Origin: an uncultured Faecalibacterium sp. | GTDB lineage: Bacteria; Bacillota; Clostridia; Oscillospirales; Ruminococcaceae | Assembly (NCBI GenBank): GCA_934540955.1 | Contig: CAKTCY010000008.1 | Span: forward strand, 1-51,424 | Reading direction: 5' to 3' | Length of the DNA stretch: 51,424 nt | In this document: piece by piece, positions 31,498 to 39,601 of the stretch | Layout of the letters: every line of letters begins with the position of its first letter | How positions within the stretch are numbered: the stretch's first letter is position 1 | Made by a program: the position numbers and the translations under genes | The notes under the pieces: generated by a model | Told to the model about the DNA's origin: nothing | Databases searched by the model: none | Seen by the model: the letters and a program-made list of their open reading frames with translations, nothing else

Positions 31498-32877
31498 ATG
31501 GAACAACGGAATAATCTTGTGCTGCAGGGGACAGAGACCTTTTCCCGCGGGCAGTTGGACAACGTTGCGCTGGAAAACGGCGCACTGGTGCTGGACAGCG
31601 TTGCCGGGCGCAGCCTTTTGTACGGCAGCTACACCACCCCGGAGTTTGCCATGCCGGCCTTCTGCAACCTGAATGTCAGCTGGAACGCCCACGCACCCCG
31701 GGACACCATGGTGGAGGTGCGCTGCCGGGTATACGCGGCAGGGGCGTGGACAGGCTGGATGAGCTTTGGCAAGTGGGCACCGGATTACCCCCGGTGCAGC
31801 GTGTCCAGCCACAGCGAGGACGGCATGATCTTTTTGATGGGCGATACCGTCACGGTAGCCGCCCCGGGCGGCGGCACCGGCGTGCAATTGCAGGTGAACC
31901 TTTCCACCAACAACGATAAAGTCACCCCGGCGGTGCGTCTGCTGGCGGCGGCGGTGCGTCCCCTTGCGTGGGAAAAGCGCAACGGCCACCCGCTGAACCG
32001 GCGGCTCTATCTGCCGGAATACTGCCTTTCCGCCCATGACCCCAGCTTTGGGCGGGAGATGGATCTGCCGCTGGTCATGGCGGCGCTGATGAACCGCTGG
32101 GGCGAGGATATCCTGCCGGAGGAAGTGGCCTACGCCATGGAGGACGGCAACACCCGCAGCACCGGCAACACCGCCTTTGCGGCAGCCGCCGCAGGCTGCT
32201 GCGGCTACCCCTGCTGGCAGGCGTGGATGGATCTTGCCGACCTGCGGGAGCAGATCCACGACGGCTGCTCGGTGGCCGTGCAGGTGGAGCGGCGGGTGCA
32301 CGGCCAGCGCGACCCGGTGCGGCTATGGATGGGCCTGCGCGGCTTTGGCCACGATGACGCCGTAATGGCAGACTTTGTGCTGCTGAACGACCCCACCGCC
32401 GATACCGACGGCGCAGTGAACTGCACCATGGCGCTGGTGGATTTTATGCGTTACTTTACCGGCAAGGCCATTGCCCTGCGGCCAAAGCAGCGGGAGGCCG
32501 AGGCCGACCGTCCCCGGCGGCTGCGGTGCGACCTGCGCGCCGGAACCGAACCGGGCACATACTACTTTGAGCGGCGGGGAGAGCCCGCAGACCTGCCGGA
32601 GGATTTTTCCGGCTGGATCGCCTGCGCACCCCACGACGGCGTGGCGCACGCCACCACCGCCCACCGCACCTTTTTGCGCTGTACCCGCACCGAGGACGGC
32701 GGGGTACAGTTCCCGCCGGAGCTGCTGGCCGCAGGCGGGCGCTGCAGTGTGTATGCAGTGGACCAGACCGGCACCATGCGGGTAGCAGAGGTACGGCTGC
32801 CGAAGCCGAAGCCTGCACCTGCAAGCACAGAACCCAAAGCCAATGGCCAGACCGGGGAAGCCCCGGCACAGCCGTAA
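31498..32877 (+). CDS. Large protein with a C39-like peptidase fold, possibly inactive
   Basis: The 459-residue protein has an N-terminal beta-rich region (about residues 1-165; PAFCNLNVSWNAHAPRDTMVEVRCRVY) and a middle domain resembling the C39-like peptidase family (LPEYCLSAHDPSFGREMDLPLVMAALMNRWG, GFGHDDAVMADFVLLNDPT). At the place where an active member would have its Cys before the central helix, this one reads FGREMDLP, so catalysis is doubtful. A C-terminal beta domain and a Pro/Ala-rich tail follow. No signal peptide is obvious. AAAGGAG is upstream. It follows the YesL-like gene closely and is probably co-transcribed. Confidence 0.65.
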   Translation: MEQRNNLVLQGTETFSRGQLDNVALENGALVLDSVAGRSLLYGSYTTPEFAMPAFCNLNVSWNAHAPRDTMVEVRCRVYAAGAWTGWMSFGKWAPDYPRCSVSSHSEDGMIFLMGDTVTVAAPGGGTGVQLQVNLSTNNDKVTPAVRLLAAAVRPLAWEKRNGHPLNRRLYLPEYCLSAHDPSFGREMDLPLVMAALMNRWGEDILPEEVAYAMEDGNTRSTGNTAFAAAAAGCCGYPCWQAWMDLADLREQIHDGCSVAVQVERRVHGQRDPVRLWMGLRGFGHDDAVMADFVLLNDPTADTDGAVNCTMALVDFMRYFTGKAIALRPKQREAEADRPRRLRCDLRAGTEPGTYYFERRGEPADLPEDFSGWIACAPHDGVAHATTAHRTFLRCTRTEDGGVQFPPELLAAGGRCSVYAVDQTGTMRVAEVRLPKPKPAPASTEPKANGQTGEAPAQP

Positions 32878-32916
32878 GCTTTTTCAGGGCGATATATGAA
32901 ACAGGAGGAACACATT

Positions 32917-33519
32917 ATGGCAAAGACGATCATCACTTTGGGCCGTGAGTACTGCACCGGCGGACGCTACATCGCAGAGGACGTGGCAAATGCGCTGGGC
33001 ATCAAGCTTTACGACAAGGAGCTGATCACCATGGCAGCAAAGAACTCCGGCTTGTCGGAGGAGGCTGTTGCCGCCAGCGAGAAACGGCATACCCACAGCC
33101 TGCTGTACAGCCTGTACACCATGGGCAACGAGCTGCCGCTGGGCGATCAGGTGTTCATTCTGCAGAGCCGTATCATCAAGCAGCTGGCCGAGGAAGGCCC
33201 CTGCGTGATCCTTGGCCGCTGCGGTGACTACGTTCTGCGGGAGCGCAAGGACGTGCTGCGGGTGTTCGTGTATGCACCCAAGGAGTGGCGTCTGCAGTAC
33301 GCCAAGACCAACCCCCTGGTCAAGGCCAAGGACGAAAAGGGCATCAAGGACGAGGTGGAAAAGACCGACCGCAACCGCTCGGCCTACTACAACTACTACA
33401 CCCAGAACCGCTGGGGCGATGCCCATAACTACGATCTGGCCATCAACGCCGCCCTTGGCCGCGAGACCTGCGTGAAGATGATCCTGGACGCAGCCGCCGC
33501 CAAGGAAAAGACGCTGTAA
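32917..33519 (+). CDS. Cytidylate kinase-like family protein
   Basis: The 200-residue protein begins AKTIITLGREYCTGGRYIAE, the characteristic start of the cytidylate-kinase-like family PF13189, where the P-loop is GREYCTGGR rather than the canonical GxxxxGKS/T. It continues with LYDKELITMAAKNSGLSEE, CVILGRCGDYVLRERKDVLRVFVYA and DRNRSAYYNYYTQNRWGD. The family is presumed to phosphorylate a nucleotide or related substrate, but the substrate is not known to me. AGGAGG precedes the ATG at 32917; an upstream ATG at 32896 lacks a site. It may be read through to the MATE gene across a hairpin. Confidence 0.85.
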   Translation: MAKTIITLGREYCTGGRYIAEDVANALGIKLYDKELITMAAKNSGLSEEAVAASEKRHTHSLLYSLYTMGNELPLGDQVFILQSRIIKQLAEEGPCVILGRCGDYVLRERKDVLRVFVYAPKEWRLQYAKTNPLVKAKDEKGIKDEVEKTDRNRSAYYNYYTQNRWGDAHNYDLAINAALGRETCVKMILDAAAAKEKTL

Positions 33520-33550
33520 CCCCCGGTCAGACCCAAGAAACAACGACAGA

Positions 33551-33584
33551 ACGTGGGCAGGGCGCTTCTACGCCCTGCCCATGT
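33551..33584 (+). terminator. Hairpin between the kinase-like and MATE genes
   Basis: ACGTGGGCAGGGCG pairs with CGCCCTGCCCATGT. The T-run after it is short (TTT), so it may be a weak terminator or an mRNA end stabiliser. Confidence 0.55.
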
Positions 33585-33602
33585 TTCCGGCAAGGAGAAA
33601 AC

Positions 33603-34988
33603 GTGGAAAAGTATCAATCGCAGACCGCACCCGCCGAGGTGCGGGAAAACATTATGGGCACCATGGAGATCAACCCCCTTTTGCTGAAGCTCAGCATCCC
33701 GATGATGATCTCCATGCTGGTGCAGGCGCTGTACAACGTGGTGGACTCGGTGTTCGTGTCCCATGTCAGCGAGAGCGCCCTCACCGCCGTATCGCTGGCC
33801 TTTTCATTGCAGAATGTCATGATCGCCGTGGGCGTGGGCACCGGCGTGGGCGTGAACGCCCTGCTGAGCAAGAGCCTTGGCGAAAAGAACCAGAGCCGCG
33901 CCAACGCCACCGCAGAAAACGGCATCTTCCTTTCCCTGTGCAGCTTTGCGGTGTTCTTTGTCATCGGCCTTACCTGCATGAAGCCCTACTTCTACGCCCA
34001 GACCAGTGACGCCGTCATCGCGCAGCAGGGCATCCGGTATCTTTCGGTGTGCTGCATCTTCAGTCTGGGTATTTTCACCCAGACCATGGGCGAAAAGCTG
34101 CTGGCTGCCACCGGCCGCACCCATCTGAGCATGATCAGCCAGCTGGTGGGTGCTGTGGTCAACATCATTCTGGACCCCATCTTTATCTTCGGCTACTGCG
34201 GCGAGGCGCTGTCCGGCACCACCGGCGCGGCGGTGGCTACGGTCATCGGCCAGTTCTGCGGCGCAGGCATGACCTTGTACTTCAACACCCGCAAAAACCC
34301 GGATATCCAGATCAGCTTCAAGGGCTTCCGGCCCAGCGCCAAGGCCATCGGCCGCATCTACACGGTGGGTCTGCCCAGCATCGCCATGCAGTGCGTGGGC
34401 AGCCTGATGACCTTTGGCATGAACCTGATCCTCATGGCCTTCTCGGCTACGGCGGTGGCGGTGTTCGGCGTCTACTTCAAGCTGCAGAGCTTCGTGTTCA
34501 TGCCCATTTTCGGCCTGAACAACGGCATGGTGCCCATCATCAGCTACAACTACGGTGCCCGCAGACCGGACCGCGTGAAAAAGACCATCAAGCTGGCGGT
34601 GTGCTACGCCGAGGGCATCATGCTGGCGGGCTTCTGCATCTTCCAGTTTGCGCCCGGGCTGGTGCTGAGCATCTTTGCCGCCAGCGATGCCATGCTTGCC
34701 ATCGGCATCCCGGCCATGCGCATCATCTGCCTGCATTTCCTGCTGGCAGGCGTCAGCATCGTGCTCAGCTCGGTGTTTCAGGCGCTGGGCAACGGCGTTT
34801 TCAGCCTGATCGTTTCGGTCTGCCGCCAGCTGTTCGTGCTGCTGCCGGCAGCGTGGCTGCTGGCACAGACCGGCAGCGTCAACAATGTCTGGTGGGCCTT
34901 CCTCATTGCGGAGATCGTCAGCATCCTGATGAGCATGGCCTTCTATGCCCGTATCAACAAAACCACCATCGCACCCCTGTACCACTGA
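33603..34988 (+). CDS. MATE-family multidrug/metabolite exporter
   Basis: The 461-residue protein has twelve predicted hydrophobic segments and the MATE signatures LSIPMMISMLVQALYNVVDS near the N-terminus, VGVGTGVGVNALLSKSLGEKN after helix 2, and the repeat of this pattern in the second half (FGMNLILMAFSATAVAVFGV, GLNNGMVPIISYNYGARR). MATE exporters use Na+ or H+ gradients to expel drugs or metabolites. GTG is the start codon; AAGGAG lies just before. The DinF-like family placement is likely but the substrate cannot be assigned. Confidence 0.93.
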   Translation: MEKYQSQTAPAEVRENIMGTMEINPLLLKLSIPMMISMLVQALYNVVDSVFVSHVSESALTAVSLAFSLQNVMIAVGVGTGVGVNALLSKSLGEKNQSRANATAENGIFLSLCSFAVFFVIGLTCMKPYFYAQTSDAVIAQQGIRYLSVCCIFSLGIFTQTMGEKLLAATGRTHLSMISQLVGAVVNIILDPIFIFGYCGEALSGTTGAAVATVIGQFCGAGMTLYFNTRKNPDIQISFKGFRPSAKAIGRIYTVGLPSIAMQCVGSLMTFGMNLILMAFSATAVAVFGVYFKLQSFVFMPIFGLNNGMVPIISYNYGARRPDRVKKTIKLAVCYAEGIMLAGFCIFQFAPGLVLSIFAASDAMLAIGIPAMRIICLHFLLAGVSIVLSSVFQALGNGVFSLIVSVCRQLFVLLPAAWLLAQTGSVNNVWWAFLIAEIVSILMSMAFYARINKTTIAPLYH

Positions 34989-35034
34989 CCCGGGTGCGGG
35001 CAATGGCTCTGCAAACGAAAGGAACGTGATCTCT

Positions 35035-35739
35035 ATGGTAAAAAAGCTGAAGTGGAATCTGATCCTCATGAGCCTGCTGTATGTCGGGCTGGGCATTTTT
35101 CTGGTCATGAAGCCCGGCACGGCGCTGAACATCGTCTGCTACGCTCTGGGCGGCGTGGTGCTGGCCTGCGCAGCGGTGCAGCTGATCCGCTACTTTGTGG
35201 TGGAGCGCGGGGTGTTCCAGAGCCAGCTTACCCTGATCTCCGGCGTGGTATGCCTTGCGCTGGGCGTTTTTCTGCTGCTGCGCAGCGATATCGTGGTAAG
35301 CATTTTGCCCATCGTGTTCGGCCTGTTCGTCATCTTTGACGCCATTGGCCGGGTGCAGAACGCCTTGGATCTGCGCCGCTGCGGCTACGACAGCTGGAAG
35401 GGCTTTCTGCTGCTGCCGGTGCTCAGCGTGGTGCTGGGCGTCATCCTGATCGCAAACCCCTTCGGCGCCATGGAAACGCTGGTGATGGCCATCGGCGTCA
35501 TCCTGATCGTGGAGGGTGCCATCAACCTGCTCAGCGCCCTGTACACCGTGCTGGCGGTGCGCCGCTTTGCCAAGCTGCACCCGGAGACCCAGTCTGTGCT
35601 GGAAAGCATTACCGGCGAGGATCTGAACGGCGACGGCGTTGTCGCCCCGGACGTGACCCGCACCGATGCAGAGGCTACCGCCGTGGAGCTGGACCATGTG
35701 GACGAGAGCGCCACCGTGGAGCAGGAGGAACGGGAGTAA
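35035..35739 (+). CDS. HdeD/DUF308-like membrane protein
   Basis: The 234-residue protein has six hydrophobic segments in hairpin pairs (LILMSLLYVGLGIFLVM, IVCYALGGVVLACAAVQLI, LTLISGVVCLALGVFLLL, ILPIVFGLFVIFDAIG, FLLLPVLSVVLGVILIA, LVMAIGVILIVEGAINLL), the layout of DUF308/HdeD proteins. A cytoplasmic acidic tail follows. In E. coli HdeD is tied to acid resistance; no such role can be inferred here. The start at 35035 is about 47 bases after the MATE stop, with AAAGGA at a long distance, so it is probably in the same transcript. Confidence 0.8.
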   Translation: MVKKLKWNLILMSLLYVGLGIFLVMKPGTALNIVCYALGGVVLACAAVQLIRYFVVERGVFQSQLTLISGVVCLALGVFLLLRSDIVVSILPIVFGLFVIFDAIGRVQNALDLRRCGYDSWKGFLLLPVLSVVLGVILIANPFGAMETLVMAIGVILIVEGAINLLSALYTVLAVRRFAKLHPETQSVLESITGEDLNGDGVVAPDVTRTDAEATAVELDHVDESATVEQEERE

Positions 35740-35746
35740 AGAATAA

Positions 35747-35908
35747 ACCCTCTCAGGCGCTCCCGCGCCAGCTCCCCCGAAGGGGGAGCCAAGGTCTAAG
35801 GCTTGTTGCTGAAGCTTTAGGTTCAATGAGAAGGTTTCCGGTAGATACCCCAAAAGCTCCCCCTTCGGGGGAGCTGGCAACGCCGTCAGGCGTTGACTGA
35901 GAGGGTTT
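35747..35908. repeat. Family B intergenic repeat, copy 3
   Basis: Terminal inverted ends ACCCTCTCAGGCGC and GACTGAGAGGGTTT enclose two inverted AGCTCCCCC / GGGGGAGCT modules (CCAGCTCCCCCGAAGGGGGA and AAGCTCCCCCTTCGGGGGAG). The copy is 162 bases long and lies between the HdeD-like and FAD oxidoreductase genes. The palindromic layout recalls a MITE. Confidence 0.8.
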
Positions 35909-35939
35909 TACACTAATTAACAGGAAAAGGAACAAAATC

Positions 35940-37346
35940 ATGGAAAAGTACGATCTGATCATCGTGGGTGCGGGCCCTGCCGGCATCTTTACCGCTGTGG
36001 AGCTGCTGCGCCACGGCAGCAAAAAGAAGATGCTGCTGGTGGAAAAGGGCAAGCCGGTGGAAAAGCGCCACTGCCCCAAGGCAGAGGTAGGCCACTGCGT
36101 CAACTGCCGCCCCACCTGCGCCATCACCACCGGCTTTTCCGGTGCGGGCGCGTTCTCGGACGGCAAGCTGAGCCTTTCTTATGAGGTGGGCGGCGACCTG
36201 CCCACCCTCATCGGGGAGGAGTTTGCGCAGGAGCTCATCGACTACACCGATAAGATCTATCTGGAGTTCGGCGCAGATCCTCATGTGGAGGGCATCTACA
36301 CCGGCGAGGACATCAAGGAGATCCGCAAAAACGCCATCCACGCGGGTCTGAAGCTGGTGGACTGCCCCATCCGCCATCTGGGCACCGAGAAGGCGCAGGA
36401 GCTGTATCTTGCCATCCAGAACTATCTGGCAGACAACGGCGTGGAGATGCGCTTCAATACCGAGTGCGAGAACATCATTCTGGAAGAGGACGGCTGCAAG
36501 GGCGTGCTGCTGAAGGACGGCGACAGCCTGCTGCCCGTGTATGCGGACGAGGTGGTTATCGGCACCGGACGGCGCGGCGCAGACTGGCTGGAAAAGCTCT
36601 GCGCAGAGCACCACATCGCCCACAAGCCCGGCACCGTGGATATCGGCGTGCGCGTGGAGTGCCGCAACGAGGTGATGGAAAAGGTGAACAAGGTGCTGTA
36701 TGAGTCCAAGCTCATCGGCTACCCGAAGCCTTGGAAGAACAAGGTGCGCACCTTCTGCCAGAACCCCGGCGGCTTTGTGGCGCAGGAGAACTACGACAAC
36801 GACCTTGCGGTGGTCAACGGCCACAGCTTCAAGGAAAAGAAGAGCCCGAACACCAACCTTGCCATTCTGGTGTCCCACAACTTTACCGAGCCCTTCAACC
36901 AGCCCATCGCCTACGCCCAGAAGGTGGGCGAGCTGACCAATATGCTGGGCGCAGGCCACATCATGGTGCAGCGCTACGGCGATATTCTGGACGGCAAGCG
37001 CACTTGGCAGAAGGAGCTGGCACAGTCCAACGTGAAGCCCACCCTGAAGGACGCCGTAGCCGGTGATATCACCGCCGCCATGCCCTACCGCGCCATGACC
37101 AACATCATCGAGTTCATCAAGATGCTGGATATGGTGGTGCCCGGCTTTGCCGCCAACGAGACGCTGCTGTACAGCCCGGAGCTGAAGTTCTACTCCAACA
37201 AGGTGAAGATGGACGAGAACCTCGACACCAACATTCAGGGTCTGCACTGTCTGGGCGACTCCTCCGGCTGGACGCGCGGGCTGATGATGGCTTCGGTCAT
37301 GGGCGTGCTCATGGGCCGCAAGCTGGCTGAAAAAGAAGGCTGCTAA
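35940..37346 (+). CDS. FAD-dependent oxidoreductase
   Basis: The 468-residue protein begins with the Rossmann motif YDLIIVGAGPAGIFTAVELL and has a Cys-rich stretch KRHCPKAEVGHCVNCRPTC near residues 43-61, then TTGFSGAGAFSDGKLSLS, a second GTGRRGADWLEKL and a C-terminal FAD contact LHCLGDSSGWTRGLMMASVMG. This fits a family of NAD(P)/FAD-dependent dehydrogenases in Firmicutes whose substrates are not established. The four Cys residues CP..HCVNCRPTC might bind a metal or cluster, which is inference. AACAGGAAAAGG precedes the ATG. A terminator follows. Confidence 0.85.
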   Translation: MEKYDLIIVGAGPAGIFTAVELLRHGSKKKMLLVEKGKPVEKRHCPKAEVGHCVNCRPTCAITTGFSGAGAFSDGKLSLSYEVGGDLPTLIGEEFAQELIDYTDKIYLEFGADPHVEGIYTGEDIKEIRKNAIHAGLKLVDCPIRHLGTEKAQELYLAIQNYLADNGVEMRFNTECENIILEEDGCKGVLLKDGDSLLPVYADEVVIGTGRRGADWLEKLCAEHHIAHKPGTVDIGVRVECRNEVMEKVNKVLYESKLIGYPKPWKNKVRTFCQNPGGFVAQENYDNDLAVVNGHSFKEKKSPNTNLAILVSHNFTEPFNQPIAYAQKVGELTNMLGAGHIMVQRYGDILDGKRTWQKELAQSNVKPTLKDAVAGDITAAMPYRAMTNIIEFIKMLDMVVPGFAANETLLYSPELKFYSNKVKMDENLDTNIQGLHCLGDSSGWTRGLMMASVMGVLMGRKLAEKEGC

Positions 37347-37362
37347 AAAGAAAATAAGCGCA

Positions 37363-37400
37363 ATGCCGGACAGTCTGCGGACTGTCTGGCGTTGTATTTT
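37363..37400 (+). terminator. Intrinsic terminator after the FAD oxidoreductase
   Basis: AATGCCGGACAGTC pairs with GACTGTCTGGCGTT around TGCG, followed by GTATTTTAT. Confidence 0.75.
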
Positions 37401-37408
37401 ATAGAGAG

Positions 37409-37532
37409 AACCCTCTCAGTCATCGCTGCGCGATGCCAGCTCCCCCGAAGGGGGAGCTTCTAAGCATCTGCCGGTTTGCTGCAAAAAAGCTCCCCCTTCG
37501 GGGGAGCTGGCGCGGGAGCGCCTGAGAGGGTT
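37409..37532. repeat. Family B intergenic repeat, copy 4
   Basis: AACCCTCTCAGTC at the left and GCCTGAGAGGGTT at the right, with AGCTCCCCCGAAGGGGGAGC and AGCTCCCCCTTCGGGGGAGC inside. At 124 bases it is the most compact complete copy. Confidence 0.82.
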
Positions 37533-37569
37533 AAAAAAATCCCGGCACCGCAAGATGCCGGGATTTTTT
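37533..37569. terminator. Bidirectional terminator between the repeat and the cyclophilin gene
   Basis: AAAAAAATCCCGGCA pairs with TGCCGGGATTTTTT; A-run and T-run allow function on both strands. It ends the minus-strand cyclophilin transcript. Confidence 0.88.
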
Positions 37570-37579
37570 GTATCAAATT

Positions 37580-38056
37580 TTAGCCCTCGATGAGCTCCAC
37601 GGTCTTCATCTTGACCGGGGTGGTGGGCTTGTCGTTCCAGTCGGTGCGGACGGCAGCGATCTTATCCACAACGTCCATGCCGGCAACCACCTTGCCGAAG
37701 GCGGCGTACTGGCCATCCAGATGGGGGGCATCCTTGTGCATGATGAAGAACTGGCTGCCTGCGCTGTTGGGGTTCATGCTGCGGGCCATGCTGATCACAC
37801 CGCGGGTGTGCTTGAGAGGGTTGTTGACGCCGTTAGCGGCAAACTCGCCCTTGATGTTCCAGCCCGGGCCACCGGTGCCGGTACCCAGCGGGCAGCCGCC
37901 CTGGATCATAAAGCCGGGGATGACCCGGTGGAAGGTCAGGCCATTGTAAAAACCCTCCTTGACCAGCTTTTTGAAATTCTCACAGGTGATGGGGGCAACC
38001 TCCTCGTTCAGCTCGATGTCGATGATGCCGCCGTCTTCCATAGTAATGCGAACCAT
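37580..38056 (-). CDS. Cyclophilin-type peptidyl-prolyl cis-trans isomerase
   Basis: Cyclophilins catalyse proline cis-trans isomerisation in protein folding. The 158-residue single-domain protein shows the active-site block LTFHRVIPGFMIQGG with its catalytic Arg, the conserved GVISMARSMNPNSAGSQFFI and LDGQYAAFGKVVAGMDVVD. There is no signal peptide, so it is cytoplasmic. AAAGGAG lies about 13 bases before the ATG. It forms its own transcript, ended by the hairpin at 37533-37569. Confidence 0.95.
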   Translation of the reverse strand: MVRITMEDGGIIDIELNEEVAPITCENFKKLVKEGFYNGLTFHRVIPGFMIQGGCPLGTGTGGPGWNIKGEFAANGVNNPLKHTRGVISMARSMNPNSAGSQFFIMHKDAPHLDGQYAAFGKVVAGMDVVDKIAAVRTDWNDKPTTPVKMKTVELIEG

Positions 38057-38323
38057 AACGCTACAATACTCCTTTTGTGTTGACCCCGCAGCGGGGGTGT
38101 TGGGGGGCAGAAATGCCTGCCCGGATATCCCTTATAGTATACCATAGGTTTTGCCCGTTGCAACGATGCAGATGCAACGTTTTTGTGAATTATCTGCCCA
38201 AATAGGCTAAAAATGCGCGCCGCAACCGGAGTTTACGCTCTGGTTGGTGGACGCAACCGGGCTTTTGTGCTAGAATCAGGCCACAGAAAAACCAAAATCG
38301 ACGCCGCAAAGGAGGAACCCGCT

Positions 38324-38803
38324 ATGATGAACTTGCTGAACCGTACCGCGCCTGGTCTGCTCAAGGTCGTGGAAGTAGAGACACAGGAAGCCACCCCGGA
38401 AATGGTGCATGAGTATGTCCGGAGAGCGCTTCTGCTGGAAAAGTTCTACCGCTATACCAATATCCTGTTCCGGCTCCTGATTCCGGTCGCCATCGTGGCG
38501 GCGATCTATCTGCTCTGGCGCATCGCCCGCAATCTGGAAAAGCCGCCGAAGCTCACGGAGGAAGTCAAGATTGTGCGCAAGTCGCTTTCTGAGATGCTTA
38601 AAGAAAACCGCACCCGCTGCAAGATGACGCAGGAGTTTGTGGCCGAGAGCATCGGCGTGAGCCGGCAGGCGGTTTCCAAGTGGGAGAACGGCACCTCGGA
38701 GCCGAACACCTCTAACCTGATGGCGCTGGCAAGGCTGTACGGCATCCCGGCGGAGGACCTGCTCAAGGGCGTGGAAAGCGCGCTGGAAGCGGAAGGAAAA
38801 TAA
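38324..38803 (+). CDS. Membrane-tethered XRE-family HTH protein
   Basis: The 159-residue protein has one transmembrane helix near residues 48-64 (ILFRLLIPVAIVAAIYLLW) and a C-terminal helix-turn-helix of the Cro/XRE type (KMTQEFVAESIGVSRQAVSKWENGTSEPNT, residues about 103-132). The layout, helix before HTH, suggests a DNA-binding domain held at the membrane. The ATG at 38324 follows AAAGGAGG at eight bases; an immediately following ATG also exists. Its stop abuts, with no gap, the stop of the convergent gene at 38804. Target unknown. Confidence 0.85.
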   Translation: MMNLLNRTAPGLLKVVEVETQEATPEMVHEYVRRALLLEKFYRYTNILFRLLIPVAIVAAIYLLWRIARNLEKPPKLTEEVKIVRKSLSEMLKENRTRCKMTQEFVAESIGVSRQAVSKWENGTSEPNTSNLMALARLYGIPAEDLLKGVESALEAEGK

Positions 38804-39601
38804 TTACAATTCCCCCTGCAGCTCCACCATATCCGCCCAGAAGCGCTTGGGGCAATGGGTCATGCGGCCTTTTTCGTTGTGGCGCGCTTTGATTTCCAGC
38901 GTTTTGTAGAACTGCGTCCACAGCGCCTGAAGCTGCTGCTCCCGCGCGCTGGGCGGCGGCAGCTCCAAGGGCGCTGCCAGCTCCAGCAATTGGGTCTTAT
39001 GTCCCTCGTGCAGCAGCACCGCCTGATGGACGGCATCATAGATCATAAAGTCCTCCTCCGGGAAGCGTCCGCAGAAGTGCGGGCGCAGCAGGGGGAGGAT
39101 ATAATTTTTGGGGTGGATGACCGCGCCCAGCATCCCGCCGTGCTCCTCGAACCGCACAAAGCCCTGAAACTTGTCTACCTCCCAGTCCAGACTTTTTTTC
39201 ATGGCGTAGAGGGGCGCGACCACCGGATGCCCCTCCCGCTTGACCGTGCCCGGGCCCAGCGCAAAGGCCAGATGCAGAAAGCGGAGCAGAAGCAGCTCCT
39301 TGTCCTCCTGCCCGGAGAGAAAATCCCGGCTGACAAGGTACTCGGTCTCTGCGCCCAGCTTTTTGCCAAAGCTGTCAAACACCCGCCGGGCAACGGCGGG
39401 GTCGGTGGGAATGTCCTTGACCGGGTAGAGGGTGGCAGTCTCCCGCTGGGGCGTCCACACCGCAAAGGGAAGCTCATGCTGGGCAAAGCTTTCGTACACG
39501 CAGCACAGAAAGCCCTCAAAGCTGCCGTCGTACAGGTAGACCACGTCGGCATCGTGCAGCTTGCGCGCCCCTTTGGGGCTTACAGCGCCTTGGCAAGACA
39601 T
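38804..39601 (-). CDS. Probable DNA metabolism protein (TIGR03915-like, DUF4130)
   Basis: This 265-residue protein starts MSCQGAVSPKGARKLHDADV and contains YLYDGSFEGFLCCVYESF, the typical opening of the TIGR03915/DUF4130 family, and ends FWADMVELQGEL. The C-terminal region FEEHGGMLGAVIHPKNYILPLL and FRKRF-like CPKRFWADM also fit. This family is nearly always next to a radical SAM protein, as here, and is thought to act in DNA modification or repair; some homologues are fused to a uracil-DNA glycosylase domain. Its start lies 22 bases inside the end of the radical SAM gene, so the two are coupled. The open frame upstream of 39601 is a shadow. Confidence 0.85.
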   Translation of the reverse strand: MSCQGAVSPKGARKLHDADVVYLYDGSFEGFLCCVYESFAQHELPFAVWTPQRETATLYPVKDIPTDPAVARRVFDSFGKKLGAETEYLVSRDFLSGQEDKELLLLRFLHLAFALGPGTVKREGHPVVAPLYAMKKSLDWEVDKFQGFVRFEEHGGMLGAVIHPKNYILPLLRPHFCGRFPEEDFMIYDAVHQAVLLHEGHKTQLLELAAPLELPPPSAREQQLQALWTQFYKTLEIKARHNEKGRMTHCPKRFWADMVELQGEL

